DNA of 64,000 nt, taken from positions 19,366,501 through 19,430,500 of the forward strand of contig OX335651.1 in assembly GCA_946894095.1 (NCBI GenBank), read 5' to 3'. Source of the stretch: Incurvaria masculella. Taxonomy: Eukaryota > Arthropoda > Insecta > Lepidoptera > Incurvariidae. The notes under the pieces were generated by a model, which saw only the letters and a list, made by a program, of their open reading frames with translations, ran no database searches and was not told where the DNA came from. The translations under genes were made by a program, and so were the position numbers. This document shows positions 1 to 11,860 of the stretch, piece after piece; the stretch's first letter is position 1, and each line of letters begins with the position of its first letter.

Positions 1-950
1 TATCGCAAAAATGCTTTCGCGATATTCAGGCCTATAGCCATACCTTCGCAATGATTATCGCATATCTCATGTGAGACGTGAGCTAGGAGATCCCCAGCAG
101 ATCAATTCGAAAGAAAGCCGTATTGGTCATCGCTTAGCAGTTCATTGTTCTATAGATACTTCATCAACTGAGGGCTAATGATGCGCACCATCACTTTGCA
201 GAGAAGAGAGGTAATGGCTATGGGTCGGTATTTGGCCGGGGTTTGATCGATCTTCTTTTTTAGGTATGGACTGAACATTGGTCGATTTCCAAGCTGCAGG
301 CACACATTCAGTGGATTATGATAGGCAGTAAAGGCGGGTTAGGACAGGGACTAATTCAGGAGCACATTTCAACACCAACGCAGGAATATTATCACACATA
401 TGGCACAGGTGACTGCGCATTCCGTTTGAACCATTACTGGCTTGTACCATCGAGGGATTTAGATATTCTGGGAATAAATCATTTCATAGCTCCCTGGACC
501 ACCACGGAAAAGACATTAGCATAGCTCGATGGATCCAAAGTGCTGAAACAGAGCTATCTCCAAGGGAAGGAGAGAAGTGTTTTCGCATCCTCTTCGCGAC
601 TCGTAATGCCACACAACAGACGCGTGCCACACGGTCTGACTGTGTGACATAGTTGACAGTTGACCTTACCAGGCAGTGGTCAGATGACCCCAAGGGAACA
701 AGCACCGACACCTTGAACCCGGCGGGTCAGCAAAAGATCCAGTAAGGAGGACGCGTCACCTACTAGACGCATATGTTGCGACACCAATTGAGTTAGCTTT
801 TGCGCCAGAGCGAAGTGGCTCACAGCCCTACCAGCAAAGTCAGTATTTTCTGAGCCGAGCCATGACACATAGTGCAGAAGACTAATTCCGCTGAGGGAAA
901 TCTCATATTTCTGTATGTCTGGATGACAAGAAATCAAAATTTCTCATGAA
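1..950 (-). mobile_element. Degenerate non-LTR retrotransposon, endonuclease end and start of RT
   Basis: Read on the minus strand, 905-690 gives WLGSENTDFAGRAVSHFALA and SSLLDLLLT, then GSSDHCLVRS near 680, typical of the AP-type endonuclease C-terminus. Bases 260-1 give KYRPIAITSLLCKVM, DDQYGFLS, SAGDLLAHVSHE and LNIAKAF, which are reverse transcriptase blocks 1-3. Stops and frameshifts break it throughout and the element continues past the left edge. It lies in the intron after exon 3 of the third ACE copy. Confidence 0.75.
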
Positions 951-1219
951 TTAAGGGGTATTCTGATGTGACGTATTTAGGATCGGTGGCAACGATTATT
1001 GATAGAAATACCACAATGGTCAATGCACAGAATGCAGACCATGAGTCAGTTAAAATTGAGTAAAAACCTTGTCATTTATTATAAATCACGATGGCACAGT
1101 TTGTGGAGGAAAAATAGTTCACTATATTAGAAAATACAATTATTTGGATATCAGAAAAAAGACATTCATCAACCACAAAATACATCAGCAATAAGATTAA
1201 TTATGAATACGAAACTAAC

Positions 1220-1363
1220 CGTTGAGTTTAGCGGCCTCGTTGTTAAGGTTCACATACTCAGTGAAGTTCCCCTTGGAGACGGTTCCAGCCGCGCGGTGCC
1301 ACTGCAGCCAAGCCTGTTTTAGTTCTTCAGTGTTCTGGCTCTCGGCAAATATGGACGTCACAT
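1220..1363 (-). CDS. Third ACE copy, exon 3
   Basis: 144 bp, DVTSIFAESQNTEELKQAWL through AAKLN. Acceptor TTTTTCCAG, donor GTTAGT. Confidence 0.86.
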
Positions 1364-4300
1364 CTGGAAAAAAATTACCATGCTGCACACTTTACTGCAA
1401 AAATAAACTAATTAATTGGATTAATAAATAAACGGATCAATCAAATCGTGAAATTACTTAGTGTAGTGTGAGTACTACTTTAATAAATCAATGAAATGAA
1501 ATAAAATTATCTAATTCAGTTTAAAATAATTTACACATGAATCTTTAGAGAATTACAAAACAAAAACATTTAAAAGAAAAATTAGAAAAACAAAACCATC
1601 TAGGCTTAGACTTCCGAGGTGACAATTTGTCAACGAGAATTGTTCAGGTTATACCTGGTTCCACCGACAAGTCACACTTGTTGGGATCATCAAACGAACA
1701 AATGGTAGCGGTGTTATAATTCGCCTTCATATTCCAAATGGCCTGAATGAGTCTCTGGTTGAGGTCCTCAGGTAACGCCGCAGTTCTGAGCTGCGAGTAC
1801 TTCTTGAACATCCGTCGCAGTTCTGGGTCTTCGAATGCATGCCACGCGTACGTGACGGTCTCCTGCCAGTGCTTCTTCCTCTGTTCAGCGATCTCCAGTT
1901 CCGCCGTCATCTGGGACATTTGAAATCTTGTGACAATCCATGCAATAACCTTTAAAGCCGCTGCCAAATAATGTAGCTTTTTTGTGTTACTTGATTTTGA
2001 TGGGCAGACATATGTAGCTAACAGAGCAAAACAATGTAAAATACTTTTAATAGTAATTTACTATGCGTTAAGCCATCAAAAATATTTTTACGCATAGGTT
2101 CTTTACGGACGTATCGGGTGATAACATATTGACGGGTGGGGACCTAATTCAGAAAAAGTGAATCGTCATGAAAATAAAATTTGTGAACGGAAGTTGTACC
2201 ATACCATGTTTTAAAAACTAATAAAAATATTTACCCGAGTTCACAAAAAGGCAATGCACTAAAAAGCGACAAATAACAAAATATAGATATAATCTAAAAT
2301 GCAAAGTTGAACGTAATACTTTTTCATTTTTGTCTTACTTCGTTCAGTACATAGTATTAATTACTGACATTTATGATTTATTTATGCAATTTTAATGCGG
2401 CTATTATTATCCAAACCTATTACCTAAGATTTTAATAAGATATTATTATTGGTATGTGCTACCTGCTGATCAGTTTGAAGTCGGTGCCAAGCCCGAAACA
2501 TAAAAAGTATTACGAAAAGTCTTACGTGCAATGTTAGGATTTGAGCTGTAATTTGTTATTATTCGCTTTTAAGTGTATTGACTTTTTGTTGAGAGGTTGA
2601 ATTTTTTTGAAAGTCTTTACATTTCTATTTTTAGTGTAAGGTATGTAAGAAGTATATAGTCCACAATAAGTCCCTACAAAAAGTACAAAATGCGAAACTT
2701 GACATTGGCAAAATGCGTTGTCAACCCAATTCGGACCACAACCTAGGGCCACGCTTTGATAGTGACAGCTCATTGAGAGTGCTGGGTAAAATTCATCATT
2801 TAATTTTGACATCGATATTTTTTTATTTTTGAAGATTTTTATTTTTTCGCTCGTTGAATTTTTGCAAATCAAGCAAAAGCAGATTCAATATATATATCAG
2901 ACCTAAAAAGGGTTCTGTCACAGAAATCACTATGAATTATCCAGATAGTTCTGACTCTTCTTCAGCTGAAATTTCATCGCTGCTATTCTCAAAAAATAAA
3001 TCAAATGAGGTGATTCTCTTATATCCTGATTTCTCTTATACACGGTGTCAACCCAAGTAAGCGACATTCCCGAAAGAGTGTTATTTTGGGTCACATTCTG
3101 ATGCCGAAAAAGCAGGATTTTTTTATATTTTCAGCTTTAGTTTTAAAATTTTCGAATTTTAACATCTGTATGAAAACATAGTATTTCGTAATATGAATCA
3201 CACTGCATTACTAAAAAAATCTAAAACAGGATAATTTTGAAAATAAGGGTAAAATGTTACGTTCCGATCGACTCAATACAATTGACGGCGGCCGGCGCGC
3301 AGTCAGCTGGGACAAAAAACGCGTGACCTTGAGTGTAATCGTGCCCCAAAACAAAACAATCATTTTCAAAATCGGTCCACTGTTGACGGAGAAACCGGTG
3401 AACGAACAAAAAAAAATACATACAGCCGAACATAGAACCTCCACATTTTGTGAAGTCGGTAAAAAATTACGTTGCTGGCGAATGGGGAGCCATATTGAGC
3501 AGCAGCTGGATGTCCGAATAAAAAACCGGCCAAGTGCGAGTCGGTCTCGCACACAAAGGGTTCCGTACCATCGTACAAGAAATAACACAAATAAATCACT
3601 TTTTTTATATTTTTTACCCGACTGCGAAAGAAGGAGGGTTATGTTTTTCGAGTGTATGTATGTATGTATATTTCTTTGTCGCCCCCTGCAGCCTAAACGG
3701 CTTGATGGATTTTAGCTTGATAGGTGTCGTTAGATTCGTCTTAATTGTGAGAGTGACACTGGGTATATCAAAATCATAAAAAAAATCATGGCTGATTTTT
3801 GGCGCCAAATTATGTGTTTTCAAATATATTTTTTCTTGAAACATATCGAGTGGGGTATCAAACTAAAGGGTTTTCTAAGTAGTTTACAAAAAGGCAAATG
3901 CAACTTATATGTTTAAATGTAATTTGGAATAAGAAATTCCAAAAACATCAAAATATTCAACGTTAAAAATTAATTCAAATGATTTTTGTTTACGCAAGCG
4001 CGCTTGTTACACCAACTCAGGTCATATACTCCTCTTTTCACTACCTCCAGCTATATGGAATGTAGTTTCGGTTACGTTGCATATTTATATGGTGTAACCG
4101 AAAGATAACTTTGGGATGTCTGTAACTGGAAGTGGTGGATCCGGGCGATAGTCAGTCAAGCTTTACCAAAGATAAGAAAACTTTCCATGAAGATGTCGTC
4201 AGCCCCCTGATGAGGACCTATGTTACATAGGGTACATTAGATATGATCGTCATCATAATATCGCTGATCTTTAACCGTGCGTCCTTCGGAGCAGTGGGAA

Positions 4301-7300
4301 GGAAAATCACGGCTTTGCCAAAGTTGGGTTTATCATCATATATCACATATTATTAACACGTTATATTATTGAAAATAATAAACCAGGAGTTCATGTACGG
4401 ATTAAATCATGAACGTTATATTTTGATGGGCTTTGGAGGCAAGAAACAAGAAACGCTCACTTGGGATGTAACAGTTTATAAGCTCCAAGGTAACACATTC
4501 GATCAGGCGATTGTGGACCGCGGGCCCACATAAATTTGCAAACGATGAATCCAGGTCTCTTTCGCCGCATCCAGTTAAAGTTCTAATCTGTGAAACTGGA
4601 ACTTAACTAGCACAATAATTAAATAAAAATGGCTTTAACAATGCTTTTGACTCACATTCAAAGCTGTCAGTCAAGAGACAACTTCCAGTCTTATGAAGTA
4701 GTGGATATAAATATTATAATCATGGTTATTATGGAGATTATTGAATTTTAACTAGCAGTTAGTTTATACATGGATGAAATCCTGTGATCAAAGCGATTAC
4801 TACAGGGTCCGTCACTTGAACTGTTACTTCTATTTTCAAAATAATAATGACAGCACGCAAAATTTTGGTGACACGTCAATTTGTTTCATTGTTTTTAAGT
4901 GCGCGAAAAGAGCGGGAACAAATTTGAATTGTATAATAAATTTTCGCAATGGATATTAAACCTAACATTGTGAACGTTTTGTAATAGGTCGGGGAAAAAG
5001 TCTTTTCGCATTATAGTATGTATGAACTTATAATAAAATCTCTTTGGCTATACTATTTGTATCTGGCTGGTTTTGGTATCATTGAAAGTTTAAATTTTAA
5101 AGAACATAATTCCAAATTCAAATTAGGAAAATGTGTGATTCTCATTTGTTTTTCGTACTGTCAAAATGAGTGAATCTAATGAAGAAATTCGATACATTTT
5201 AAAATTTTACTACAAAAAAGGTAAAAATGCAACGCAAGCCGCGAAAAAAATTTGCGATGTTTATGGACCTAGTGCAGTGTCTGTGAGAGTAGCACAAATT
5301 TGGTTTAAGCGTTTTCAATCCGGAAATTTTGATATCAAAGATGCACGTCGCTCTGGTCGCCCTATTACGGATAAAATGGATGCCATTTTTGAAAAAGTGG
5401 AGCAAGATCGGCATATCAGTAGTTACGACGTAGCTGAAGAACTAGGAATTGACCACAAAACAGTTTTGGAGCATTTGAAAAAAACTGGATACAAAAAAAG
5501 CTCGATATTTGGGTACCTCACGAGCTCACTGAAAGAAACCTAATGAACCGTGTACTCATTTGTGATTCTTTATTACGACGTAATGAAACCGAACCATTTT
5601 TGAAGAAGCTGATAACTGGTGATGAAAAGTGGATCACGTACGACAAGAACGTGTGAAAAAGGTCGTGGTCAAAGGCCGGTCAAGCTTCACAGACTGTGGC
5701 GAAACCCGGGTTAACTCGCAACAAGGTGATGCTGTGTGTGTGGTGGGATTGGAAGGGCATTATTCATTATGAGCTGTTACCACCAGGCAGGACCATCGAT
5801 TCTGAACTCTACTGCGAACAACTGATGAGATTAAAGCAAGAAGTTGAGAGAAAGCGGCCGGAATTAATCAACAGAAGGGGTGTGGTTTTTCATCATGATA
5901 ACGCTAGACCTCACACATCTTTAGCCACTCAGCAAAAACTAAGAGAGTTTGGCTGGGAGGTGTTAATGCCAAAGTCTTGCGTGGCGATCTGGAAAACATA
6001 GTTTTTTCTGATGAAAAAATGTTTACTGTCTAACAGTATATAAACAAACAACATTTTCGCGTTTGGCTACAGGGCAAATCCAACGAGAATTTCGACGATG
6101 GAGTTCCCGTTCGTAAGCAAGCGCCCGCTTCTGTTATGGTCTCGGCTGCAGTGACCGCAAATGGTCGCTATTCACTCGTTTTTATCGAGAAGGGCGTCAC
6201 CAGAGAACCAGCAAGTGTGTGCAAAAGGTGTTAAATGTGGCGCTCATACCATGTGCACGTGTAAACAATGCAGTACGAAATGCTGGACGTTCCAACAACA
6301 CTCAGCATCGTCTCAGAAAGCTCTTATCCATGGATCAAAGGAGGCTATATCGAACAATAACAATTATTGTCTTAAAATTAAATGTTTTATTGTGATATAA
6401 TTTTTAACGAACCGTACTTCAATTAACTAAATAACATCATTTTCAATTGGTAAGACTTCGAGTGACGGACCCTGTATATAACCACAGGATTTGAGTGTTG
6501 AACTGTTCGCTTATAAATTTAGTGTAACTGTAATCAACGATGATGAGAGGGAGATTCTAAAAAAACCATATATAGGGTGAAAACGGAGATATGGTTCAAA
6601 CGCTAACCACGTATTCCTCGGCATATTTGGAGCTAAAAAGGTAGAAGATATTTTGTTGTATGACTTGAAAAAGATCCTCCCCATACATTTCAAATACCTA
6701 AAAATAAAATGTATATCCTTTTTGTTTCAAATATGCCAAGGAATACGTTAACGTTTGGACCATACCTCCACTAAAACCTTGTATATATCGGCATATGATC
6801 AAAATTCGTTGAATGAGGGAATCTCATTCTATGAACTGATGACTTCATTAAAACCTTAAAGATAACATGAAGAAACTTTTAGAAAATGTAGTTTTGTTTT
6901 AATAGGGAGTAGGGACTAAAATATTGCCTTTCATGCAAGAGGTTATGGGTTAAAATCCTCGCATCTGTTATCATGAACCACTCGCAAGATAAAGTGGTGT
7001 ACTTTATCTTGCGAGTGGTTCATGGTTCGGAACCCATGTAAAACTGCAGGTCACCTTACCCTACTAGGTGACAGGGTTAAGCCCGCCTGGGTTCGTATCA
7101 CCGCATTAGGAAAAACTATGGACGAAGTGGCAATAGATCGTTGTCTGTATTTTCCACCCATGGTATCCGTGTGCAGCCGTGATTCTGTGTAAAGGAAGGT
7201 CCTGGCCTGTCACCTAATTCCTTCTGGAATTTGTTGAATTAGGCTTATATCGTGACGGTAGTTGTGTTACATTAGCCATCCATGTCAGGTTCCAAAATAA

Positions 7301-8705
7301 CACCTAACCTTACTTTCGTTGGAATTTATTAACGTGCAGATATTTAAATGATAAATGCATGCTCTACGAAAACTAAAAATAATTAAAATAAAACAAATTA
7401 TTTAAAAATATAAAAAACCCGACAGCGTAAAAAATTGTAACTTAAAATTGACTTAGTAAAGGAACTGAAAAGATAGAAACAAGTTGAAAAATTAAATATT
7501 TGTTGTGTTTGAATGATCATGGTTGACAGTGTTTACAAACGCAGTCGGAGGCATAAGATACATTAACTACGATTTATATTTTTAATGGTGTGCCTATGCA
7601 AATTTCACGATGGTCGGTTGAGTTCGCGAAACAGACAAACTTACTTTCGTATTTATTATATGACAGTTAGGAGATTATAATTTGTCTCAATAAGTATATT
7701 TTTGCTATACCCATATCACTAAGAAATCGCTAGTCATTAATAATGGAATGTATTGGGAAATATATAATATATCATTATATAACTCATATTGTGCATCAAA
7801 TACATTAATTATGATATATATTTTTTTGTTATTAAATTCATTGAAAGTGTACCTATGTAAATTTCATGATGATTGGTGACACCGAGAACGAGAAAAAAAC
7901 CCACTTTATACATAAAAATGAAAGATAGGATATTGGAACTTCCCCCACCACGTATTTTCTTGCTCCACCGAAATAATCCATAAAATCGCTAGTCATTTAC
8001 TATGGAACGTACTGGGGCTATTTGATGCCTCCGACTGCGTTTGTAAACACTGTCAACCATGATCATTCAAACACAACAAATATTTAATTTTTCAACTTGT
8101 TTCTATCTTTTCAGTTCCTTTACTAAGTCAATTTTAAGTTACAATTTTTTACGCTGTCGGGTTTTTTATATTTTTATTTATTTTACCTATTTGTTGTTAT
8201 AGCGGCAAAATAAATAAATACTCTGTGAAAATGTCAGCTGCTTACCTATTACGGTTATCGGTACCCTGTGACAGACGGACGGACGGACGGACGGGCGGAC
8301 AGCGGAGGCTTAGTAATAGGGTTCCGTTTTCACGCTTTGGGTACGGAACCCTGAAAATCATAGGTATCCGGCAGACGCAAACAGCTCTGCAATAGCCACC
8401 ATTTTGTCCGTTATTTACTCTTTGAAAGTTGAAGAAATGCACAATAAAACTTAAGGATTTGGATTATTTGCAATGATGTTGCGAACCATGATTTGAAGGT
8501 TATGTTCTGTGATGTTGCTGTCATAGTTCCAGTTAGCGATGGCGAGGCGGTGGTTTTCGGCGCCGGTGAGCTCGTCTAGGTGGTGTATGTAGGCTCGGCC
8601 GGCCGCCTCCTCCGCCGCTAGCTCGTCGCGCCGGCCCTGAGCCGCCACGAAGAACACGGACGCGATGGCGCCCACGAGCGCTAGCTTGCTGATGACCTTC
8701 ATCAT
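1220..8705 (-). CDS. Ance: Third ACE-like copy, exons 1-3 only (partial at left edge)
   Basis: Exons 8487-8705 (signal peptide, [15 protein letters not shown]), 1655-1910 ([31 protein letters not shown]) and 1220-1363 ([16 protein letters not shown]). All are open with GT-AG borders and the same phases as gene 1. The start is taken at ATG 8705; the codon before it is GTG. Introns and 5' flank also align with gene 1, so this is a segmental duplicate. Intron 1 is inflated to 6.6 kb by mariner, SINE and palindromic insertions, and a non-LTR remnant lies beyond exon 3. Exon 4 onward would lie left of the window, so I cannot say if the copy is a working gene. Substitutions such as LRTAAL for LGTAAL and NYNTAT for NYATAT fall at otherwise conserved positions. 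Confidence 0.85.
1655..1910 (-). CDS. Third ACE copy, exon 2
   Basis: 256 bp, identical in length and phase to gene 1 exon 2. Acceptor ATGTCCCAG, donor GTATAA. Confidence 0.87.
1964..4800. other. Intron 1 of third ACE copy, left part, mostly unrecognised
   Basis: AT-rich sequence with no exon I can support. Bases 3525-3665 resemble the GGGTTCCGTA repeat seen elsewhere in the window. Short ORFs here have no recognisable content. Confidence 0.5.
3610..3845 (+). repeat. Dispersed repeat, copy 1
   Basis: Matches 46895-47105 in reverse orientation, including the stretch around GTCGTTAGATTCGTCTTA and GAGTGACACTGGGTATATCA. It has a short (TATG)n run on one side. Family not identified. Confidence 0.6.
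4987..5985 (+). pseudogene. Nested mariner transposase (element B), broken
   Basis: Begins GGTCGGGGAAAAAGTCTTTT after a TA. From ATG 5166 it reads IRYILKFYYKKGKNATQAAK, a mariner helix-turn-helix region, then RRSGRPITD. The frame shifts near 5505, and an in-frame TGA falls near 5655. The catalytic part reads KVMLCVWWDWKGIIHYELLP and HHDNARPH, giving the central DDD-type motifs. The 3' end and right inverted repeat are missing, lost in the junction with element A. Confidence 0.85.
5975..6340 (+). pseudogene. C-terminal fragment of element A transposase
   Basis: Reads VFSDEKMFTV, then KQHFRVWLQGKSNENFDDG, PASVMVSAAVTANG and WTFQQHSASSQKA across several frames and a stop, typical of a Tc1/mariner DDE domain. 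It differs from element B, whose own equivalent (KVMLCVWWDWKG) lies upstream, so two transposases are fused here. Confidence 0.7.
6565..6795. repeat. Foldback MITE with ~70-bp degenerate inverted arms
   Basis: Left arm around GGTTCAAACGCTAACCACGT and GGCATATTTG is mirrored at the right by ATATGCCAAGGAATACG and GTTTGGACC. A similar fragment occurs near 49930-50010. Confidence 0.6.
6900..7300 (+). repeat. SINE, tRNA-type head
   Basis: B-box-like GGGTTAAAATCC near 6950, then the shared SINE body (CATGGTTCGGAACCCATGTA through CCATCCATGTCAGGTTCC) and a short A-rich end. An extra perfect hairpin lies at 6972-7024. Confidence 0.7.
6972..7024. repeat. Perfect 24-bp hairpin inside a SINE
   Basis: Arms 6972-6995 and 7001-7024 are exact reverse complements around a 5-nt loop. 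The second arm replaces SINE sequence, as a local template switch would. Confidence 0.85.
7403..8176. mobile_element. Palindromic element with perfect 152-bp inverted arms
   Basis: Arms 7403-7554 and 8025-8176 are exact reverse complements by eye. The 470-bp centre holds two diverged direct copies of about 225 bp (from 7551 and from 7794), sharing ATACATTAA and the AAATCGCTAGTCATT block. It lies against a GGGTTCCGTA repeat at 8185, which it appears to interrupt. No ORF, so a non-autonomous foldback element. Confidence 0.8.
8185..8356 (-). repeat. GGGTTCCGTA-type dispersed repeat, partial
   Basis: Contains ATAGCGGCAAAATAAAT, a (GACG)n run and TTAGTAATAGGGTTCCGTTT, shared with five other copies in the window. 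Truncated where the palindromic element begins. Confidence 0.75.
8487..8705 (-). CDS. Third ACE copy, exon 1
   Basis: Signal-peptide exon of 73 codons from [20 protein letters not shown] to NLQIM, donor GTTCGC. ACCGCAG ends 3 nt before the ATG. Confidence 0.85.
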
Positions 8706-8810
8706 CACCTGCGGTCCTTACATCAGTGATAAGAGCATTTTACTTACTCCGCCCTACTCTAAAATGAATCTTTTTACTGGTCCTTTAATTAAGTAATTAT
8801 TTGACAATTC

Positions 8811-8945
8811 TATTGATGCTCTGTATTTCATATTTTATGTTGTATTCTGACAATAATATTGAAGCTCTGTATTTTAAATCTAATTTTGTATCCTGACAAT
8901 TCTATTGATGCCCTGTATGTCTCATTTTATCTGTATTCGGACTAT
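8811..8945. repeat. Tandem repeat, ~3 diverged units of about 60 bp
   Basis: Units begin TTGACAATTCTATTGATGC or similar and contain CTCTGTATTT. They lie about 110 bp upstream of the third copy's exon 1 and are absent from gene 1. Confidence 0.6.
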
Positions 8946-9156
8946 TATTACTTTTTTGATGAACTTATTTAGTTACTAATTTATAAACCTTAATTAAAGC
9001 AAGATCTCAATACTGCATATATTAATAGTTAGGTTATAACTGTATATACCTAGTTATAAACTTTTAACTTGAAACTTAGATTTTTTCCATGGAATAGATT
9101 TTCACGACCCCAAGTGTTCCTTATGTGTTCCAAAGGCTGATTTATATACAAATACA

Positions 9157-9848
9157 TCGCATTCTGCCTCCGGTTCGGAATAAAAGTCTGCGAGCCGCAT
9201 TTATGCAGCTGCGGTTCGACAGTGGGAGAGCTGGGGCACCATGGTCTGTCCTGCTCCAGGAGTGCCGGCAGATTATCTCGACACGCAAGCGATAACCAGA
9301 TCATCAGGCGCTCTCTTGCTTCCGTCAATATTCCGAGCAGACTCGAGCCGCTGGGAGTATTTCGTGACGATGGCAGGAGGCCGGACGGCATCACCCTTCT
9401 GCCATGTGCGCAGGGGAGAGCCTTGATCTGGGACGCGACTTGCGCAGACACGTTAGCCCCGAGCCACGTGGAGGGCTCTTCTCGGGCGGCCGGCTATGCC
9501 GCAGCAAAGGCGGAACTTTTAAAACATAGTAAATACAGTTCAGCAAAATCGAACTACGAGTTCGTCGCCTTTGCTGTGGAGACTCTTGGAGTTTGGAGCC
9601 CAGACGCCAAAGGTCTAGTAAAAGAGCTTGGTAGACTGCTCATTGAGGCGTCTGGGGACAAACGGGCGCCCAGTTATCTTAGGCAGAAGATCAGCCTAGC
9701 CATTCAGCGGGGGAACGCGGCCTCCGTCATCGGCACGTTGCCAATTGCGCCGATGATGGAGGAATATTTTAATCTTTAGTTGTGTTTTATTCTTTGTTCT
9801 GTATTAATTAATTTATAACAATAAAAAATTCTCCTCCGAAAAAAAAAA
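9157..9848 (+). mobile_element. 5'-truncated non-LTR retrotransposon with target-site duplication
   Basis: Flanked by ATACAAATACA (9146-9156 and 9849-9859) and ending in an A-rich tail. The ORF 9222-9779 gives the element's C-terminal domain: [40 protein letters not shown] and [18 protein letters not shown]. It is intact to its stop, so the copy is fairly young. This insertion is missing from the matching flank of gene 1, dating it after the segmental duplication. Confidence 0.75.
9222..9779 (+). pseudogene. C-terminal domain of non-LTR ORF2
   Basis: 185 residues, no stop until 9779. No RT motifs remain. The RPDG..L.WDATC.DT pattern recalls a PD-(D/E)xK-like arrangement, but that is inference. 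Two more copies of the same end occur at 39960 and 51056. Confidence 0.65.
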
Positions 9849-9949
9849 ATACAAATACAAATACAAATAATCGTACTTCCATCGTATCTCAATTACTAGC
9901 TTCGTTTCCCGGCACTTGCGTCTTGCAAACGTCGAAGGCAAAAGCTTCT

Positions 9950-10330
9950 CCTAAACCTGGCCCTAGGTTTTTCGAGAACATTCATCTTATTAACTATAGA
10001 TCGTTCGCTTCGCTATGCTTGTGTACTTTGCTCTTCCGATTCCTGACATTCCCTCATGCTCCGTCCTGTCATCGCTGTAACTGTGAATAGTGCCTAGGGA
10101 CAGTAAATTAAGATTAAAAATAACGTAGGTGGCAACATGTGACCTGTGGGACACCAGCTCCAATAATAAAGTTTTCCAAACTCGCACCATCGACGGCAAT
10201 GTTTAAAGGAAGCTGGAGATCCACGAGAAAAGCTTAGGTGGATGCGATGCTTGGCTAGAAGGTCCCGGTGACAAACACGGTCTAAGGCTTTGTAGATGTC
10301 CAATGCCTCTGCCAGGGACTACCCAAAATA
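9950..10330 (-). pseudogene. Non-LTR reverse transcriptase remnant
   Basis: Minus strand reads MDIYKALDRVCHRDLLAKHR, then PTLFLI and, in another frame, HSYSDDRTEHEG; this is the RT core around an expected YADD motif, here degraded to YSDD. Same sequence as 26040-26408, so it was carried in the segmental duplication. Confidence 0.7.
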
Positions 10331-10559
10331 GTCCAGTCTTTCGTCCCATTTATCCGTAAACTATGTAGGAAGATCTCCTGTTGACCGTGTAAAATTAGCG
10401 TGAGTTCATTAGCTTATGAGTACGTTAAGAGCTCCGTGTTGGCAATCCATGGGCTATGGTCCTTAAAAGTTAAAACCTACCGAGGTGATCGGTGACGGTG
10501 AAGCAAAGCTGAATGTTATGTTAGGTGTTGAAATCACCCACCATCATGATTTCGGCAGT

Positions 10560-10895
10560 ACGCAACTCTTCGAGCAGTTTTCCATCGCCCTGCTGTGGTA
10601 CTCGAAGAGTGTACCGGTTTAAGATACCGTGATTGAGAGAGCAATATAGGCCAGCAACAGACCACGGGTAATGGCAACAAAATTTGATCGAAGGCATGTT
10701 GGCCAGATCAACAAGGAAAGGAAAGACATAGTTTGGGGGGAAGGGTCATTAAAAAGAGCAGAGTATCGTGTTACATTACCTACAGTTTAACGTGGATTCC
10801 GTACCATAAAACAGTATTCGTAACGAAATGCACTTATCGAACTCAGAAAGATAAAGAAAGTGGTGCATGAATGGGGCAGGGATTTAAACCGAGTT
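10560..10895 (-). repeat. SINE fragment and flank shared with gene 1 upstream region
   Basis: 10780-10893 holds the GTGGTGCATGA, TCGAACTCAG, ACGTGGATTCC part of the SINE on the minus strand. 10560-10870 aligns with 26600-26915. Confidence 0.6.
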
Positions 10896-11008
10896 CTGAA
10901 CTCTTTGCACGTTAACCTTGCATTGCCAAGCGCACGCCTTAAATGGTAATCAACGGACTTAACTCCCGCCTCCCATAAACCACCCAAATGAAGACTACGA
11001 AAGATCAT
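10895..11008 (-). pseudogene. BEL/Pao integrase fragment, core end
   Basis: Reads LHLGGLWEAGVKSVDYHLRR and ALGNARLTCKEF, like the HFGGLWEAGVKS block of BEL/Pao integrases. Probably the other half of 11838-12218. Confidence 0.7.
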
Positions 11009-11219
11009 GCCAAATGTAATTAGATACTATTTATACATATTATTCACACTGGCAAATTATACATTTTCGTAAATATTGGTTTATTTACTGATAAATTTGA
11101 AAATGCGATGACTTGTCAATGCGAAATGTTATTTTTTATGGTTCCGTACCCAAAGAGTGCCAACGAAACCCTATTATTTAAATCATTGTTTTCTGAGAGA
11201 ATCGGGCGGGAATATGCTC

Positions 11220-11860
11220 ACAGTCATGGAGCTCACTCGACGAGATTTTCGCGCCATTATTTATTATGCTTATAAAAAAATACAAGAATGTTTTCAATTA
11301 TTAACTAGTATTTTTGGTGCGTCTTCTATTTCACGAACAACAGTTTTTAATGGGTTGGCTGAGTTTAAAAGAGGACGTGGAAGATTTGAAGATGAAGAGA
11401 AGACAGGTCGGACGTCCATCGCAGTCACTCAAGAAAATGTGCGAGAAGTCCAAAAACGTATTCGTGAAAACCAACGAACTCTCTTGAGCGAGAACTGGGC
11501 ATCGGATCAGCAGCAATGCAAACAATCATCATGACCACCCCTCTCTCCGCATGCGTTGTTCGAGATGGGTTCCGCACAATCTTACCTCTGAATGGAAACG
11601 TTGTCGCGTGCATTGGTGCCGATTTATGATAGATAAGAAAAAAAAACGTTTATGATATTCTGACTGGTGACGAAACATAACTATGATATCGAAAGTAAAC
11701 GACAGTCGACAAAGGCTATGAAAGCAAATAAAAAATAAACGAAATGTCGCTGTGCAAGAAGGACACAGAAACAAATGTTCGCCAATTTTGTTTGCAAGAC
11801 GGGTCATACTTCTACTGTACCACACAGTACGGTTAACTCAGAATGGTATGTGATTGTAAG
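11220..11860 (+). pseudogene. Degenerate mariner-like transposase
   Basis: MELTRRDFRAIIYY, ECFQLLTSIFG, FKRGRGRFEDEEKTGR and ENVREVQKRIRENQ form the N-terminal DNA-binding part. Across frames later pieces read RWVPHNLTSEWKRCRVHW, YDILTGDET and TVNSEWYV. Many frameshifts. It splits the BEL/Pao integrase. Confidence 0.8.

Larger units (their letters stand above)
4801..6476 (+). mobile_element. Tc1/mariner-type element A with terminal inverted repeats, carrying a nested mariner
   Basis: Ends 4801-4820 and 6457-6476 are inverted repeats matching at 19 of 20 bases (TACAGGGTCCGTCACTTGAA), with TA at both borders. ATG 4949 begins a transposase (MDIKPNIVNVL) cut off after 11 codons at a TA where a second mariner starts (4987). 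The C-terminal transposase half resumes near 5975. Confidence 0.8.

Noticed and set aside
2534..3060. Opposed ORFs in intron 1 of the third ACE copy
   Set aside because: No recognisable protein content; Ser/Lys-rich frames are expected in AT-rich DNA.
3254..3715. 153-residue plus-strand protein
   Set aside because: Overlaps dispersed repeats on both sides, ends in repeat-derived sequence and has no recognisable domain.
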